Source of the DNA: JASLBX01 sp035762665
Lineage (GTDB): Bacteria > Actinomycetota > Actinomycetes > Jiangellales > Jiangellaceae
DNA length: 64,000 nt
Direction: 5' to 3'
NCBI GenBank assembly: GCA_035762665.1
Contig: DASTNZ010000235.1
Coordinates: 1 to 64,000, forward strand
In this document: one piece after another, positions 1 to 7,941 of the stretch
Position numbering within the stretch: the stretch's first letter is position 1
How the letters are laid out: every line of letters starts with the position of its first letter
Made by a program: the position numbers and the translations under genes
Notes under the pieces: generated by a model
Databases searched by the model: none
The model's input: the letters and a program-made list of their open reading frames with translations, nothing else
Told to the model about the DNA's origin: nothing

Positions 1-20
1 CCGTTGACCACTGCGCTCAT
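1..20 (-). CDS. qcrB: Start of cytochrome b subunit gene (partial, inferred)
   Basis: Only the first six codons are inside the window (reading MSAVVN on the minus strand). Their ATG overlaps the TGA of the Rieske gene as ATGA, the same junction used between the other genes of this operon. In actinobacteria the gene after qcrC and qcrA is qcrB, the di-haem cytochrome b of the bcc complex. The identity is inferred from position and overlap, not from protein sequence. Confidence 0.5.
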
Positions 21-1066
21 GTGTTCATCTCCCAGAAACTCGGGCCAATGGGATCGACGAAGTCACTCTGCGCGATGAGGTAACCCTCGTCGTCCACGGC
101 CAGCGGCAGCTGCGGGAGCGGGCGCTTCGCGGGGCCGAAGATGACTTCACCGCCCTCGGCAAGGTTGAACGTCGACTGGTGGCAGGGGCACAGCATGTGG
201 TGTGTGTCCCGCTCGTACAACGTGATCGGGCAGCCGACGTGCGTGCAGACCTTCGAGTAGCAGAGGATGCCGTCGACGTGCCAGTTCTCCCGGCCATCCT
301 CGATGCGGAACTCGCCAGGCGGCATCCGGATCAGGAACACCGACGCCTTCGCCCGCTCGTTCTGCCGGGCCGGACCGTGATCGGGCAGCTCGAGGAACGT
401 CTCCGGCATGGCGATGACAAGGGACCCGACTTGGAGGTCCGACGGCCGGACGGGCTCGAAGCTGCGATCCTTGAGCACTCGGACACCGGTGTCCCACACG
501 GTTTGCTTCTTGACGCCGGCGGGCAACGGCCCGAGGTCGCGCAGTAGGATCACTGCCGGCAGCGGCAGCAGGGCCAGTGCGCCGATCAAGGTGTTGCGGA
601 TCAGCTTGCGCCGGCCGAACCCGCTCTCCTCGGCGCCGAGCTCGAAATCGGACAGCGTCGCTGCCCGTGTCTCGTCGCTGCTGCGGAGCTCGTGCCGCTC
701 GTGGATGACCTGGTGGCTGGTCATGAGCTTGCGGGCCCAGTGGATCGCACCGATGCCGATCAGCAGCAGCGCCCCGCCCAGGGTCAACCCCAGGGCGAGG
801 TTCGAGTCGCGGACCGATTCGACGTCGACGCCGCCTTCGTCGGCCGCGATCGGGAATACCACGTACGCGATCAGGAACGCGATAGCGAGCAGGGCCGCGA
901 TCCCGAACATGCCGGCCACTTGGCGCTCGGCGCGGCGCTCGGCCCGGGAATCGGTGTCGGTGAGCCGTGGCGGCGATTCCGGAAAGCCGGGGTCTGGGAT
1001 CGGGTCGTCGGCCCGCTCGCGGCGTTCCAGCTCTGTGCCGGTTGCCTCGGTCGTGTACTCGGACAT
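17..1066 (-). CDS. qcrA: Rieske iron-sulfur subunit of cytochrome bc1 (bcc) complex
   Basis: About 349 residues. The protein carries the 2Fe-2S cluster that passes electrons from menaquinol to cytochrome c in the membrane bcc complex. Both Rieske cluster boxes are present: CTHVGC near residues 274-279 and CPCH near 293-296. Three hydrophobic segments lie in the N-terminal half (about 55-76, 90-115 and 160-178), the actinobacterial arrangement rather than the single helix of proteobacterial or mitochondrial Rieske proteins. The chosen ATG follows a GAGGGA ribosome site. An upstream ATG at 1090 overlaps the qcrC stop as ATGA and is a real alternative, adding eight residues. The gene lies between qcrC and qcrB in a leftward operon. 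Confidence 0.95.
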   Translation of the reverse strand: MSEYTTEATGTELERRERADDPIPDPGFPESPPRLTDTDSRAERRAERQVAGMFGIAALLAIAFLIAYVVFPIAADEGGVDVESVRDSNLALGLTLGGALLLIGIGAIHWARKLMTSHQVIHERHELRSSDETRAATLSDFELGAEESGFGRRKLIRNTLIGALALLPLPAVILLRDLGPLPAGVKKQTVWDTGVRVLKDRSFEPVRPSDLQVGSLVIAMPETFLELPDHGPARQNERAKASVFLIRMPPGEFRIEDGRENWHVDGILCYSKVCTHVGCPITLYERDTHHMLCPCHQSTFNLAEGGEVIFGPAKRPLPQLPLAVDDEGYLIAQSDFVDPIGPSFWEMNT

Positions 1067-1086
1067 CTCGTCGTCCCTCGATATGG

Positions 1087-1905
1087 TCATGACCGCTTCG
1101 CCCCGAGCCACACGGCGGCGCCGATAAGCGATCCGATTCCGATGAGCCAACCCCACAGACCCTCGGAGACCGGGCCGATCCGGCCGAGGCCTGCGCCACC
1201 CGGGTTCGGTTCGTCCTCGATGTGCTTGAGGAAAGCGATCATGTCGCGCTTCTGCTCCGGGCTCAGCGTGTCGTCGTTGAACACGGGCATGGCTTGCGGC
1301 CCGGTCAGCATGGCCTCGTAGATGTACCTGGGCTCGACGCCGGCCAGCGGCGGGGCGTACTTGCCGTACGACAGCGCCCCGCCCTGCCCGGTCGCGTTGT
1401 GGCACTGGGCGCAGTTGGCCCTAAACAGCTCGCCGCCCCGCGCGACGTTGCCGCGCTCGGGGTCGACGTCAGCGGCACCGGGGATCTCGGGTCCGGGGGC
1501 GAGCGACGCGACGAAGGCGGCGAGCGCCTCGATCTCCTCCTCTGTGTACTGGACATCCTTGCGGGGCAGCTGCGCCCCCGGTGGTCCGGCCGGCATCCGC
1601 CCGGTTCCCACCTGGAAGTCGACGGCCGCGGCGCCGACGCCTACCAGAGACGGCCCGAGCACCGTGCCGTCATCACGTGTCTGGCCTTCACCGTTGAGCC
1701 CGTGGCAGCTCGAGCACCCGATCGCGAACAGCTTGCGCCCCTCGTCGATCTGGGTGGACGTGCTGGCCTGGACGTCGGCCTGGCTCGCCGGCGCGAGCGC
1801 CGCGTACAGTCCTCCGAAGAGGAGCAGGGCGACGAACAGTACGACGGCGGCCGCCAGCGGATGGCGCCGGCGGGCGGAGATCGCAGTCACAGCGCTCCTC
1901 GTCAT
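1087..1905 (-). CDS. qcrC: Di-haem cytochrome c subunit of bcc complex
   Basis: 272 residues. An N-terminal membrane anchor (about 16-40) is followed by two cytochrome c domains with haem motifs CSSCH (about 64-68) and CAQCH (about 165-169). A second membrane helix sits at the extreme C-terminus. This tandem-haem layout is typical of actinobacterial QcrC, which replaces a soluble cytochrome c and hands electrons directly to the aa3 oxidase in a supercomplex. The start ATG overlaps the ctaE stop, and the stop overlaps an upstream possible qcrA start, so translation is probably coupled across the operon. Confidence 0.95.
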   Translation of the reverse strand: MTRSAVTAISARRRHPLAAAVVLFVALLLFGGLYAALAPASQADVQASTSTQIDEGRKLFAIGCSSCHGLNGEGQTRDDGTVLGPSLVGVGAAAVDFQVGTGRMPAGPPGAQLPRKDVQYTEEEIEALAAFVASLAPGPEIPGAADVDPERGNVARGGELFRANCAQCHNATGQGGALSYGKYAPPLAGVEPRYIYEAMLTGPQAMPVFNDDTLSPEQKRDMIAFLKHIEDEPNPGGAGLGRIGPVSEGLWGWLIGIGSLIGAAVWLGAKRS

Positions 1906-2549
1906 TGAACCGCGTAGATGGTCAGGAACAGGCCGATCCAGACCACGTCGACGAAGTGCCAGTAGTACGACACGACGATTGCGCTGGTGGCCTGTTCGTG
2001 GGTGAACCGGCGAGCCATGAACGTCCTGCCCAGAACAAACAGGAACGCCATCAGGCCGCCGGTGACGTGCAAGGCGTGGAAACCCGTGGCCAGGTAGAAG
2101 ATCGAGCCGAAAGCATCGCTGGACAGCGTGACACCCTCGTGTATGGCCAACTCGGCGTACTCGTACACCTGACCGGCCACGAAGATCGCGCCCATGATGA
2201 ACGTGAGGACGAACCACTCACGCAAGCCCCACCGCCCGACCTGCAGCAGGCTGCCCGTCCGGCCGACCTGACCTCGCTCAGCTCGGAAAACTCCGAACTG
2301 GCAGGTGACGGACGAGAGCACCAGGACGGTCGTGTTCACCGCCGCAAAGGGAATGTTCAGCAGCTGGGTGTTGGCGTCCCACACGTCCGGCCGGACCGAG
2401 CGGATGGTGAAGTAGGTCGCGAACAACGCAGCGAAGAACATGAGCTCGCTGGACAGCCAGACGATCGTGCCCACGGCGACCATGTTCGGTCGCTCGGGAG
2501 CCGGAGCCGGCGCTGTCGATACTGCGGATGCCTGGGCCACGTGCGCCAT
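1902..2549 (-). CDS. ctaE: Cytochrome c oxidase subunit III
   Basis: 215 residues, the usual size for actinobacterial subunit III. It has five hydrophobic helices and the family's conserved patches, including a helix with SSELMFFAALFATYF and the C-terminal YYWHFVDVVWIGLF. Subunit III supports the catalytic subunits of the aa3-type oxidase in the plasma membrane. The ATG was chosen because the conserved part begins soon after it and the upstream reading is low-complexity. No good ribosome site precedes it. It is the first gene of the leftward ctaE-qcrC-qcrA-qcrB operon. Confidence 0.93.
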   Translation of the reverse strand: MAHVAQASAVSTAPAPAPERPNMVAVGTIVWLSSELMFFAALFATYFTIRSVRPDVWDANTQLLNIPFAAVNTTVLVLSSVTCQFGVFRAERGQVGRTGSLLQVGRWGLREWFVLTFIMGAIFVAGQVYEYAELAIHEGVTLSSDAFGSIFYLATGFHALHVTGGLMAFLFVLGRTFMARRFTHEQATSAIVVSYYWHFVDVVWIGLFLTIYAVQ

Positions 2550-2693
2550 TATGTCGGTAGCAGTACGCGAGCACACCCCGACCCCACTAACCACATTCCG
2601 GCGTGTTGGGTCCCTCCTACCGGCACTGCAGGTAGCACAGCCGGTCGGTAAGATCGGACGCCGACCCCAGCCCATGACGCGAGGACGCATCCG

Positions 2694-3122
2694 ATGAGCA
2701 CCGCGACAGCCCCGGAGAAGAGAACCGTTCTGGTCTATAGCGACGACAGCAGCACGCGGGCGCAGATCAGGCTCGCGATCGGACGGCGCCCAGCGGCCGA
2801 CCTGCCGAGGGTTGAGTATGTCGAGTGTGCGACCGAACCCGCGGTGATGAAAGCGCTGCGAGCCGGCGGCATCGACGTGGCGGTCTTCGACGGTGAGGCG
2901 GTGCCCTACGGCGGCATTGGCCTGGCCCGGCAGGTCAAGGACGAGATCTACCTGTGCCCGCCGGTTCTGGTGCTCGTCGGGCGTTCACAGGACGCTTGGC
3001 TTGCCACCTGGTCCCGCGCTGACGCCGTCGCCTCACACCCGCTCGACCCGGCCGCGGTGGCGGCCGCTGTAGCGGACTTGCTCCGGCGCCCACGCCCGCG
3101 CGCTGTCCCGGCTGCGTCATGA
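2694..3122 (+). CDS. Response-regulator receiver-like protein
   Basis: 142 residues, a single CheY-like fold with no output domain. Strand 1 reads VLVYSDDSS and strand 3 reads IDVAVFDGEA, so an acidic pair and a central Asp are recognisable. The C-terminal lysine of a classical receiver is not obvious, so it may not be phosphorylated normally. Similar receiver-like genes sit beside trpD and the cytochrome operon in other actinomycetes, but no partner is known to me. Its TGA overlaps the trpD ATG as ATGA, implying co-translation with trpD. It is divergent from ctaE. Confidence 0.75.
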   Translation: MSTATAPEKRTVLVYSDDSSTRAQIRLAIGRRPAADLPRVEYVECATEPAVMKALRAGGIDVAVFDGEAVPYGGIGLARQVKDEIYLCPPVLVLVGRSQDAWLATWSRADAVASHPLDPAAVAAAVADLLRRPRPRAVPAAS

Positions 3123-4174
3123 ACCCGCAGAGCTGGCCCCAGGTCTTGACCGCGCTGCTGGACGGGTCCGACCTGCCAGCGGAGGCTACGGCGTGGGCGA
3201 TGGGCGAAATCATGGACGGCTCGGCGACGTCGGCACAGATCGCCGCATTCGTCATCGCCCTGCGGGCGAAGGGCGAGACCGTCGATGAGGTCGATGGGTT
3301 GGTCACCGCCATGTACGAGCGTGCTACGCCGATCTCGATCGAGGGTCGGGCGGTAGATGTCGTCGGCACCGGCGGCGACCGTGCCCACACAGTCAACATC
3401 TCGACCATGGCTGCGATCGTGACGGCCGGCACCGGCACGCGAGTGGTGAAGCACGGTAACCGCGCGGCGTCGTCAGCGTGCGGGGCGGCAGACCTGCTGG
3501 AGGAGTTAGGGATCGATCTCAGCCTGCCACCGGAACGGGTGGCGCAGATCGCCGAGGAGGTCGGCATAACGTTTTGCTTCGCGGCACTGTTCCACCCGGC
3601 GCTGCGTCATGCCGGGGCAACCAGGCGCGAGCTTGGGATACCGACGACGTTCAACTTTCTCGGCCCCCTTGCGAACCCGGCCCGCCCGGCCGCGCAGGCC
3701 GTAGGCGTGGCTGACGCTCGGATGGCGAGCATCATCGCCGGCGTGTTGGCCGGGCGCGGGGTATCAGCGCTGGTGTTCCGGGGCGATGACGGGCTCGACG
3801 AGCTCACGACAACTACGACCTCTCGGGTGTGGGTCGTGCATGGGGGAGAGGTGCGAGAGGAGCGGCTTGACCCAGCCGATCTCGGCATCGCCCCGACGGT
3901 TCCCGACGCGCTGCGGGGCGGGGACGCGGCGTACAACGCCGACGTTGCCCGGCGGTTCCTCGCTGGCGAGCCGGGTCCGGTCCGTGACGCAGTCCTGCTC
4001 AACGCGGCGGCCGCGCTCGTTGCACACGACGGGCTGATCGACGACGGCGGCGACAAGCCGCTGGTTGAGCAGATCCGGACGGCGTACGGGCGCACTCAAG
4101 AGGCGGTCGACTCCGGGAAAGCAGCGGCAGTGCTGGACCGCTGGATCGCCGCCTGCGACTCGGCCGCACCGTAA
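3119..4174 (+). CDS. trpD: Anthranilate phosphoribosyltransferase
   Basis: 351 residues, full length. The enzyme joins anthranilate to PRPP, the second step of tryptophan synthesis. The glycine-rich PRPP loop GTGGDRAHTVNIST (about residues 82-95), the KHGNRAASSACGAADLLE region and the FLGPLANPARP segment are all present. An N-terminal helical domain precedes the alpha/beta domain as expected. The ATG overlaps the stop of the receiver-like gene. It stands apart from other trp genes, and a GC hairpin follows directly after the stop. Confidence 0.96.
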   Translation: MNPQSWPQVLTALLDGSDLPAEATAWAMGEIMDGSATSAQIAAFVIALRAKGETVDEVDGLVTAMYERATPISIEGRAVDVVGTGGDRAHTVNISTMAAIVTAGTGTRVVKHGNRAASSACGAADLLEELGIDLSLPPERVAQIAEEVGITFCFAALFHPALRHAGATRRELGIPTTFNFLGPLANPARPAAQAVGVADARMASIIAGVLAGRGVSALVFRGDDGLDELTTTTTSRVWVVHGGEVREERLDPADLGIAPTVPDALRGGDAAYNADVARRFLAGEPGPVRDAVLLNAAAALVAHDGLIDDGGDKPLVEQIRTAYGRTQEAVDSGKAAAVLDRWIAACDSAAP

Positions 4175-4177
4175 CGC

Positions 4178-4205
4178 CGCCCCGCGCGGCTCGAGCAGCG
4201 GGGCG
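4178..4205. terminator. GC-rich hairpin after trpD
   Basis: Perfect 8-bp arms CGCCCCGC (4178-4185) and GCGGGGCG (4198-4205) around a 12-nt loop, four bases after the trpD stop. There is no T-run, which is common for actinobacterial terminators. Confidence 0.5.
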
Positions 4206-4267
4206 TAGTGACTACGCGGCCAATGGCCAGGATTTCCAGGGCGCCCCTGCGCGCCCAGAGGATTTTC

Positions 4268-4492
4268 CTAGAGCCGTGTCACCTTGGGGTTCGGTAGCGC
4301 GATTCGCCGCACCTCCGAACCAAAGGCGACATGCACCACGGTGTCGCTCTCTAGGAGGATGACACGGCCGAGGCCATGCCGATCGTGCGTGATCCGGTCG
4401 TCGATGTTGAACTTCTCGACAGGTTGCGCCGTCGACGCCTTAAACGGGCTAGCCGGTAGGACGGGTCGGCGTGCCATGGAACGAGCACTCAT
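4268..4492 (-). CDS. Small CarD-like/tudor-fold protein
   Basis: 74 residues. The segment FNIDDRITHDRHGLGRVI near residues 28-45 matches the opening of CarD/CdnL and the C-terminal tudor-like domains of Mfd, PcrA and related proteins (pattern: acidic loop, V/I-x-H, then G-x-G-x-V). After this comes a short beta-rich stretch ending in VTRL. Such domains usually contact RNA polymerase, but this protein lacks the DNA-binding half of CarD, so regulation of transcription is only an inference. A second ATG six codons in is possible. It is convergent with trpD and divergent from the DUF1990 gene. Confidence 0.7.
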   Translation of the reverse strand: MSARSMARRPVLPASPFKASTAQPVEKFNIDDRITHDRHGLGRVILLESDTVVHVAFGSEVRRIALPNPKVTRL

Positions 4493-4598
4493 GACCCCCC
4501 ATGGTGCTCCTGAATCTCGCGATGTAGGTAACGAAACCTCAACAACTGTGCCCCGAATACGTCCAAAGTGATCGATCTGGGACCGGCATACTGGGCCA

Positions 4599-5195
4599 GT
4601 GGCCGCACCTGACCCTGCGAAACTGAGCGTTCACCTGCTGACTTATGCCGAAGTCGGTGCTGCCGCGCGGGCGACGGCGATTCCCGTTGTCGGGGACACA
4701 GTGGTCCGATCCAGTGAGCTCGGTGTCGGCGAGGATCTCCCGCCGGGGTACCGGCATGTCCGGCGGAATGCTGTCGTGGGCCGCGGCGCCGAGGCGTTCG
4801 CAGCCGCGGGCGAGGCACTGCTGAGCTGGGAGATGCACCGGCGGGCTGGACTGCGGGTCGCCGCAACCGCCCCTCGCGCAGAGGCAGGGGTCGACGTGGT
4901 GTGCTGGCTGGGTGCCGGGCCGTTTCGGGTGACCATCCCATGCCGCGTGGTCGCGGCGCTCGCAAGCGAGAGGAGCGCCGGGTTTGCGTACGGCACGCTG
5001 CCGGGCCATCCGGCGCGCGGCGAGGAGGCTTTTCTCGTTCAGTGGCGCGACGACGACCTCGTGGCCTTTACCGTCGTTGCGTTCTCGCGGCCGGCCCGTT
5101 TGTACACGCGACTTGGGGGTCCGGTTACCCACGCGATTCAAAGGGCGTTCACGCGCCGGTACTTCCGGGCACTCCGATCAACGACCGGATCATGA
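4599..5195 (+). CDS. DUF1990 family protein
   Basis: 198 residues starting at GTG. The family signature is clear: PPGYRHVRRNAVVGRG, then ALLSWEMHRRAGL, and later AFAYGTLPGHP-like and EEAFLVQW-like segments (here FAYGTLPGHPARGEEAFLVQW near 135-155). DUF1990 proteins resemble SRPBCC or lipid-binding folds and have no proven function that I know of. A hexamer CATACT stands six bases before the GTG, so the message may be leaderless. It converges on the AsnC-type gene 20 bp away. Confidence 0.85.
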   Translation: MAAPDPAKLSVHLLTYAEVGAAARATAIPVVGDTVVRSSELGVGEDLPPGYRHVRRNAVVGRGAEAFAAAGEALLSWEMHRRAGLRVAATAPRAEAGVDVVCWLGAGPFRVTIPCRVVAALASERSAGFAYGTLPGHPARGEEAFLVQWRDDDLVAFTVVAFSRPARLYTRLGGPVTHAIQRAFTRRYFRALRSTTGS

Positions 5196-5215
5196 AGGGC
5201 GATGGGATGGCCGCT

Positions 5216-5503
5216 TCAGTCCGGGTCGTCCACGCCGAGTGCGAACGCCGCCTCGAGATCGTGAGTGGAGAAAGTGCGGAACGCGATGTGGGTTTCGGTG
5301 CCAAGGACGCCGGGCACCTTGTTCAGCCGGTCCGCGACGACTTCGGCGATCTGCTCGTGGTGGCGGACGCGAACCATGGCGATCAGATCTATCTCGCCAG
5401 TGACCGAGTAGACCTCGCTGACGCCGTCGAGTGCGGCGATCTGCTCCGCGACCTCGGGAATTCGGGCGACGTCTGCCTGCACGAAGACGATGGCGGTGAT
5501 CAC
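5216..5503 (-). CDS. Lrp/AsnC effector-binding (RAM) domain protein
   Basis: 95 residues, consisting only of the ligand-binding RAM domain of Lrp/AsnC regulators. The pattern of ITAIVFVQAD, then GVSEVYSVTGEIDLIAMVRV, then VPGVLGTETHIAFRTF fits the ferredoxin-like fold. The N-terminal helix-turn-helix of full-length Lrp is absent, so it cannot bind DNA by itself. It may sense an amino acid and oligomerise with a full-length partner. Stand-alone RAM proteins are widespread in actinobacteria. A long hairpin element lies upstream of its start. Confidence 0.88.
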   Translation of the reverse strand: MITAIVFVQADVARIPEVAEQIAALDGVSEVYSVTGEIDLIAMVRVRHHEQIAEVVADRLNKVPGVLGTETHIAFRTFSTHDLEAAFALGVDDPD

Positions 5504-5586
5504 GGACTCCTCCTCATAACCGAAACCAGCCCGAGCCTACGCCCCGGCACCCGCTAGTCGCGCCGAGCTAGCGGAGGTCAAACACC

Positions 5587-5659
5587 CTGCTCCCAAATGA
5601 TCAAACCCTTGCGATCACGCCCGGATCGGCTTGCCGCAACTTGGATCATTTAGGAGCAG
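5587..5659. repeat. Long imperfect inverted repeat (REP-like)
   Basis: Arms 5587-5605 and 5641-5659 are 19 nt each and pair at 17 of 19 positions. The left arm begins CTGCTCCCAAATGATC and the right arm ends GATCATTTAGGAGCAG. Inside them a further TTGCG/CGCAA pair extends the stem. It lies between the nuclease gene and the AsnC-type gene, both leftward, and is AT-richer than its surroundings. The rest of the 5504-5826 interval holds only the weak small reading frame listed at 5646-5858. Confidence 0.6.
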
Positions 5660-5858
5660 TTTGGTTTGTGAGGCGCGTTGCCAGAGTGGAGTCCTCGCGG
5701 CTCGCCGAGAGCACCAGCTGGATGACGTGCTCCGCTGCGATGAGGGCGGCGACAGCGAGGTGCCAGAGCCCGGCCGTCGGCGTCGTCTGGAAGGTGTCGT
5801 CCGTGCATGCCGTGCACGATAGGGCGTCACCGGCTTGGGCGGAGCGAACGGCGATCAT
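5646..5858 (-). CDS. Possible small protein, unrecognised
   Basis: A 70-residue frame whose ATG overlaps the 3' end of the nuclease gene by about 32 bp and whose TGA lies inside the inverted repeat. From residue 23 on, third codon positions are mostly G or C, and the translation has a hydrophobic segment (LWHLAVAALIAAEHVIQLVL), so it looks coding rather than random. No ribosome site or family is recognised. It may be a real small membrane-associated protein or the tail of a decayed gene. Confidence 0.3.
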   Translation of the reverse strand: MIAVRSAQAGDALSCTACTDDTFQTTPTAGLWHLAVAALIAAEHVIQLVLSASREDSTLATRLTNQTAPK

Positions 5859-7569
5859 CGAAAGGCCGGGCCGCTCCGGGCGCCCCGCCCGCTGCATCGA
5901 CCAGGTCCATGAACGACCAGGCACTACGGGCGGGCAGGATCCAACTGCCGGTGACCTCGACGAGCCGGGTGCCGGGCTGCTCCAGCCACCTCAGAACACA
6001 CTCGGCCTCCTCGGCGGTGGCCGCCGGCAGGGGTGGGGGTGCGGGAGCGACCGTCTCGGCTGTGGTCAGCAGCGCGTCGAGATATGGACGCGGATGTGCG
6101 CCGGGTGGTGAGGTTCCGGCGGCGGCCAGCCGACCGTACCGGACGACGTGCATCTCCCACCCGCCCTGCTCGAGTCGGCGGGCCGCGGCAAGCTCCGGGA
6201 CGGCGGCGAGCGCGGCCATCCGCTGGCTGCGGGCAGCGGCGCGGACGAACGCAGCCAGCCGGTTGCGGTGCACTGCGGCGTCCTCGTAGCGCTGCGCCGC
6301 AGCCAGCCGCTGAATCCGGCCCAGCAGCCGTGACACGAGCCCGCCGGCATCGGCGATGAACGCCTCGCGGACCTCGTTTGCGTGCCGGGCGTACTGGTCG
6401 ACCGTTTCGCCGCCGACACAGGGAGCGCCGCAGCGGCCCATCTCGGCCAGCACGCAGGCCGAGCGGGTGCGCTTGGGCGAGAGCCGCTCGGTGCACTGCC
6501 GGATGGGAATCGCCTCGTGCACCGCGGTCATGGCCTCCTCGGCCGTCCGTCGTGACCCGAAGGGCCCCAGATAGGCGGCTCCGTCGTCGCGTACGTCGCG
6601 CACCATCGACAGCCGCGGGAACGGCTCGACGGTGAGCTTGAGCCAGCTCGCCCGCTCTGGGAACCGCGACCTGCGGTTGTAACGTGGTTTGCGTTCAGCG
6701 ATCAGGCGGAGCTCGCGGACCTCGGCCTCGAGCGCCGTCGAGCACTCGATCCCAGTGACCGATTCTGCGATCGAGATCATCTCAGTCATCCGCGAGCGGG
6801 TTTCGGACGCGGTGAAGTAGGTGCGGACCCGCCGGCGCATGTTCGTGCTCTTGCCCACGTACAAGGCGTGGCCCTGCCCGTCCGTGAAGATGTACACGCC
6901 CGGTGCGGTGGGAAGGTGCTCGGCCAGGTGGCGCTTGCTTCGTTGTGCCGGCGTGACCGTGCTCTGCCACAGCACAAGCTCCTCGACGGTTTGCACGCCG
7001 ACGTTGCCCAGCCGCTCGAGCAGGCCGTGCAGAACGTCCACCGTCGCCCGCGCGTCGTCGAGGGCGCGATGCGTGGGTGTGGTGGACGCGCGGAACACGT
7101 GTGCCAGAGTCGAAAGCTTGCAGTCGCGGGCTTCATCGCGGGCGAGGACCCGGCGGGCGAGCCGCGCGGTGTCGAGCACCTCGAACCGTGGCCAGGAGTG
7201 GCCGGTGCGCTCGCAGGCCGCCTTGAGGAACCCGACGTCGAACGGAGCGTTGTGGGCCACGAGAGTGGCCCCGCGGGCGAACTCAAGGAACGCCGGCAGA
7301 ACCGACTCGAGCCGCGGAGCCGTGGCCACCATGGCGTCGGTGATCCCGGTGAGCACGGCCACGAACGGCGGGATGGGCATCGACGGGCGGACGAGGGTCT
7401 GGAACTCGCCGAGCACCTCGCCGCCGCGGACCTTGACCGCGCCGAACTCGGTGATGTCGGATGCGGCCGGCGCGCCACCGGTCGTCTCGAGGTCGACGAC
7501 CACGAATGTCGTTGCGACGAGGGGCACGCCCAGCTCGTCGATCGTGCCCTGAACGACTGTGGCCGTCAT
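5827..7569 (-). CDS. DEDDh exonuclease fused to GIY-YIG (UvrC/Cho-like) domain
   Basis: 580 residues. The N-terminal DnaQ-like 3'-5' exonuclease shows FVVVDLETTG (about 22-31), the HNAPFDVGFL Exo II box and the HRALDDARATVDVL Exo III box with His and Asp. A GIY-YIG nuclease module follows (GVYIFTDGQGHALYVGKSTNMRRR, about 220-245), then a region like UvrC after its nuclease domain, including CxxxxxxxCxxPC-type cysteines. The same fusion occurs in mycobacteria and other actinomycetes. It probably trims or incises damaged DNA, but substrate is an inference. The ATG at 7569 was chosen because the exonuclease motif starts 20 residues later. It is divergent from the zinc-ribbon gene. Confidence 0.9.
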   Translation of the reverse strand: MTATVVQGTIDELGVPLVATTFVVVDLETTGGAPAASDITEFGAVKVRGGEVLGEFQTLVRPSMPIPPFVAVLTGITDAMVATAPRLESVLPAFLEFARGATLVAHNAPFDVGFLKAACERTGHSWPRFEVLDTARLARRVLARDEARDCKLSTLAHVFRASTTPTHRALDDARATVDVLHGLLERLGNVGVQTVEELVLWQSTVTPAQRSKRHLAEHLPTAPGVYIFTDGQGHALYVGKSTNMRRRVRTYFTASETRSRMTEMISIAESVTGIECSTALEAEVRELRLIAERKPRYNRRSRFPERASWLKLTVEPFPRLSMVRDVRDDGAAYLGPFGSRRTAEEAMTAVHEAIPIRQCTERLSPKRTRSACVLAEMGRCGAPCVGGETVDQYARHANEVREAFIADAGGLVSRLLGRIQRLAAAQRYEDAAVHRNRLAAFVRAAARSQRMAALAAVPELAAARRLEQGGWEMHVVRYGRLAAAGTSPPGAHPRPYLDALLTTAETVAPAPPPLPAATAEEAECVLRWLEQPGTRLVEVTGSWILPARSAWSFMDLVDAAGGAPGAARPFDDRRSLRPSR

Positions 7570-7665
7570 GATTCGAACGGTAGGGACCAACACTGACAAG
7601 GTGGTGGCGGCGCGCTGGAATACGACTCCTCTAACCTGACTAGACCGACGAATTGGAGGACACCC

Positions 7666-7941
7666 GTGGCTGTACCGATGCCGACCGCGACGACGCGCTG
7701 GCGTTGCACGCAGTGTGGCAATCTGACCCGCTTCGACGTGGTGCGCTCCGCACGGGTCCGGGAGTACGTCCACTTCACCTTGGCCGGTGAGCCGCGGGTC
7801 GAGGAGTCGGAAACGCTCGGCGAGGTTGTTGAGCAGGTGCGCTGCCGGTGGTGCGGGAGCGAGCAGAACGTCGAGCTGGTCCAGCGGGTGGACGCGGAAG
7901 GGATGTCCGGGGCCGCCGCGGAGGACGCTGAGTCGGCGTGA
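7666..7941 (+). CDS. Zinc-ribbon-like conserved protein
   Basis: 91 residues from a GTG with a good GGAGG site. Two CxxC pairs, CTQC (about 14-17) and CRWC (about 60-63), suggest one structural zinc. The segment between them (TRFDVVRSARVREYVHFTLAGEP) is predicted beta. I recognise it as an actinobacterial conserved protein without known function. Its TGA overlaps the GTG of the NYN-domain gene, so the two products are made together and may cooperate in RNA metabolism; that link is inferred from coupling only. Confidence 0.8.
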   Translation: MAVPMPTATTRWRCTQCGNLTRFDVVRSARVREYVHFTLAGEPRVEESETLGEVVEQVRCRWCGSEQNVELVQRVDAEGMSGAAAEDAESA

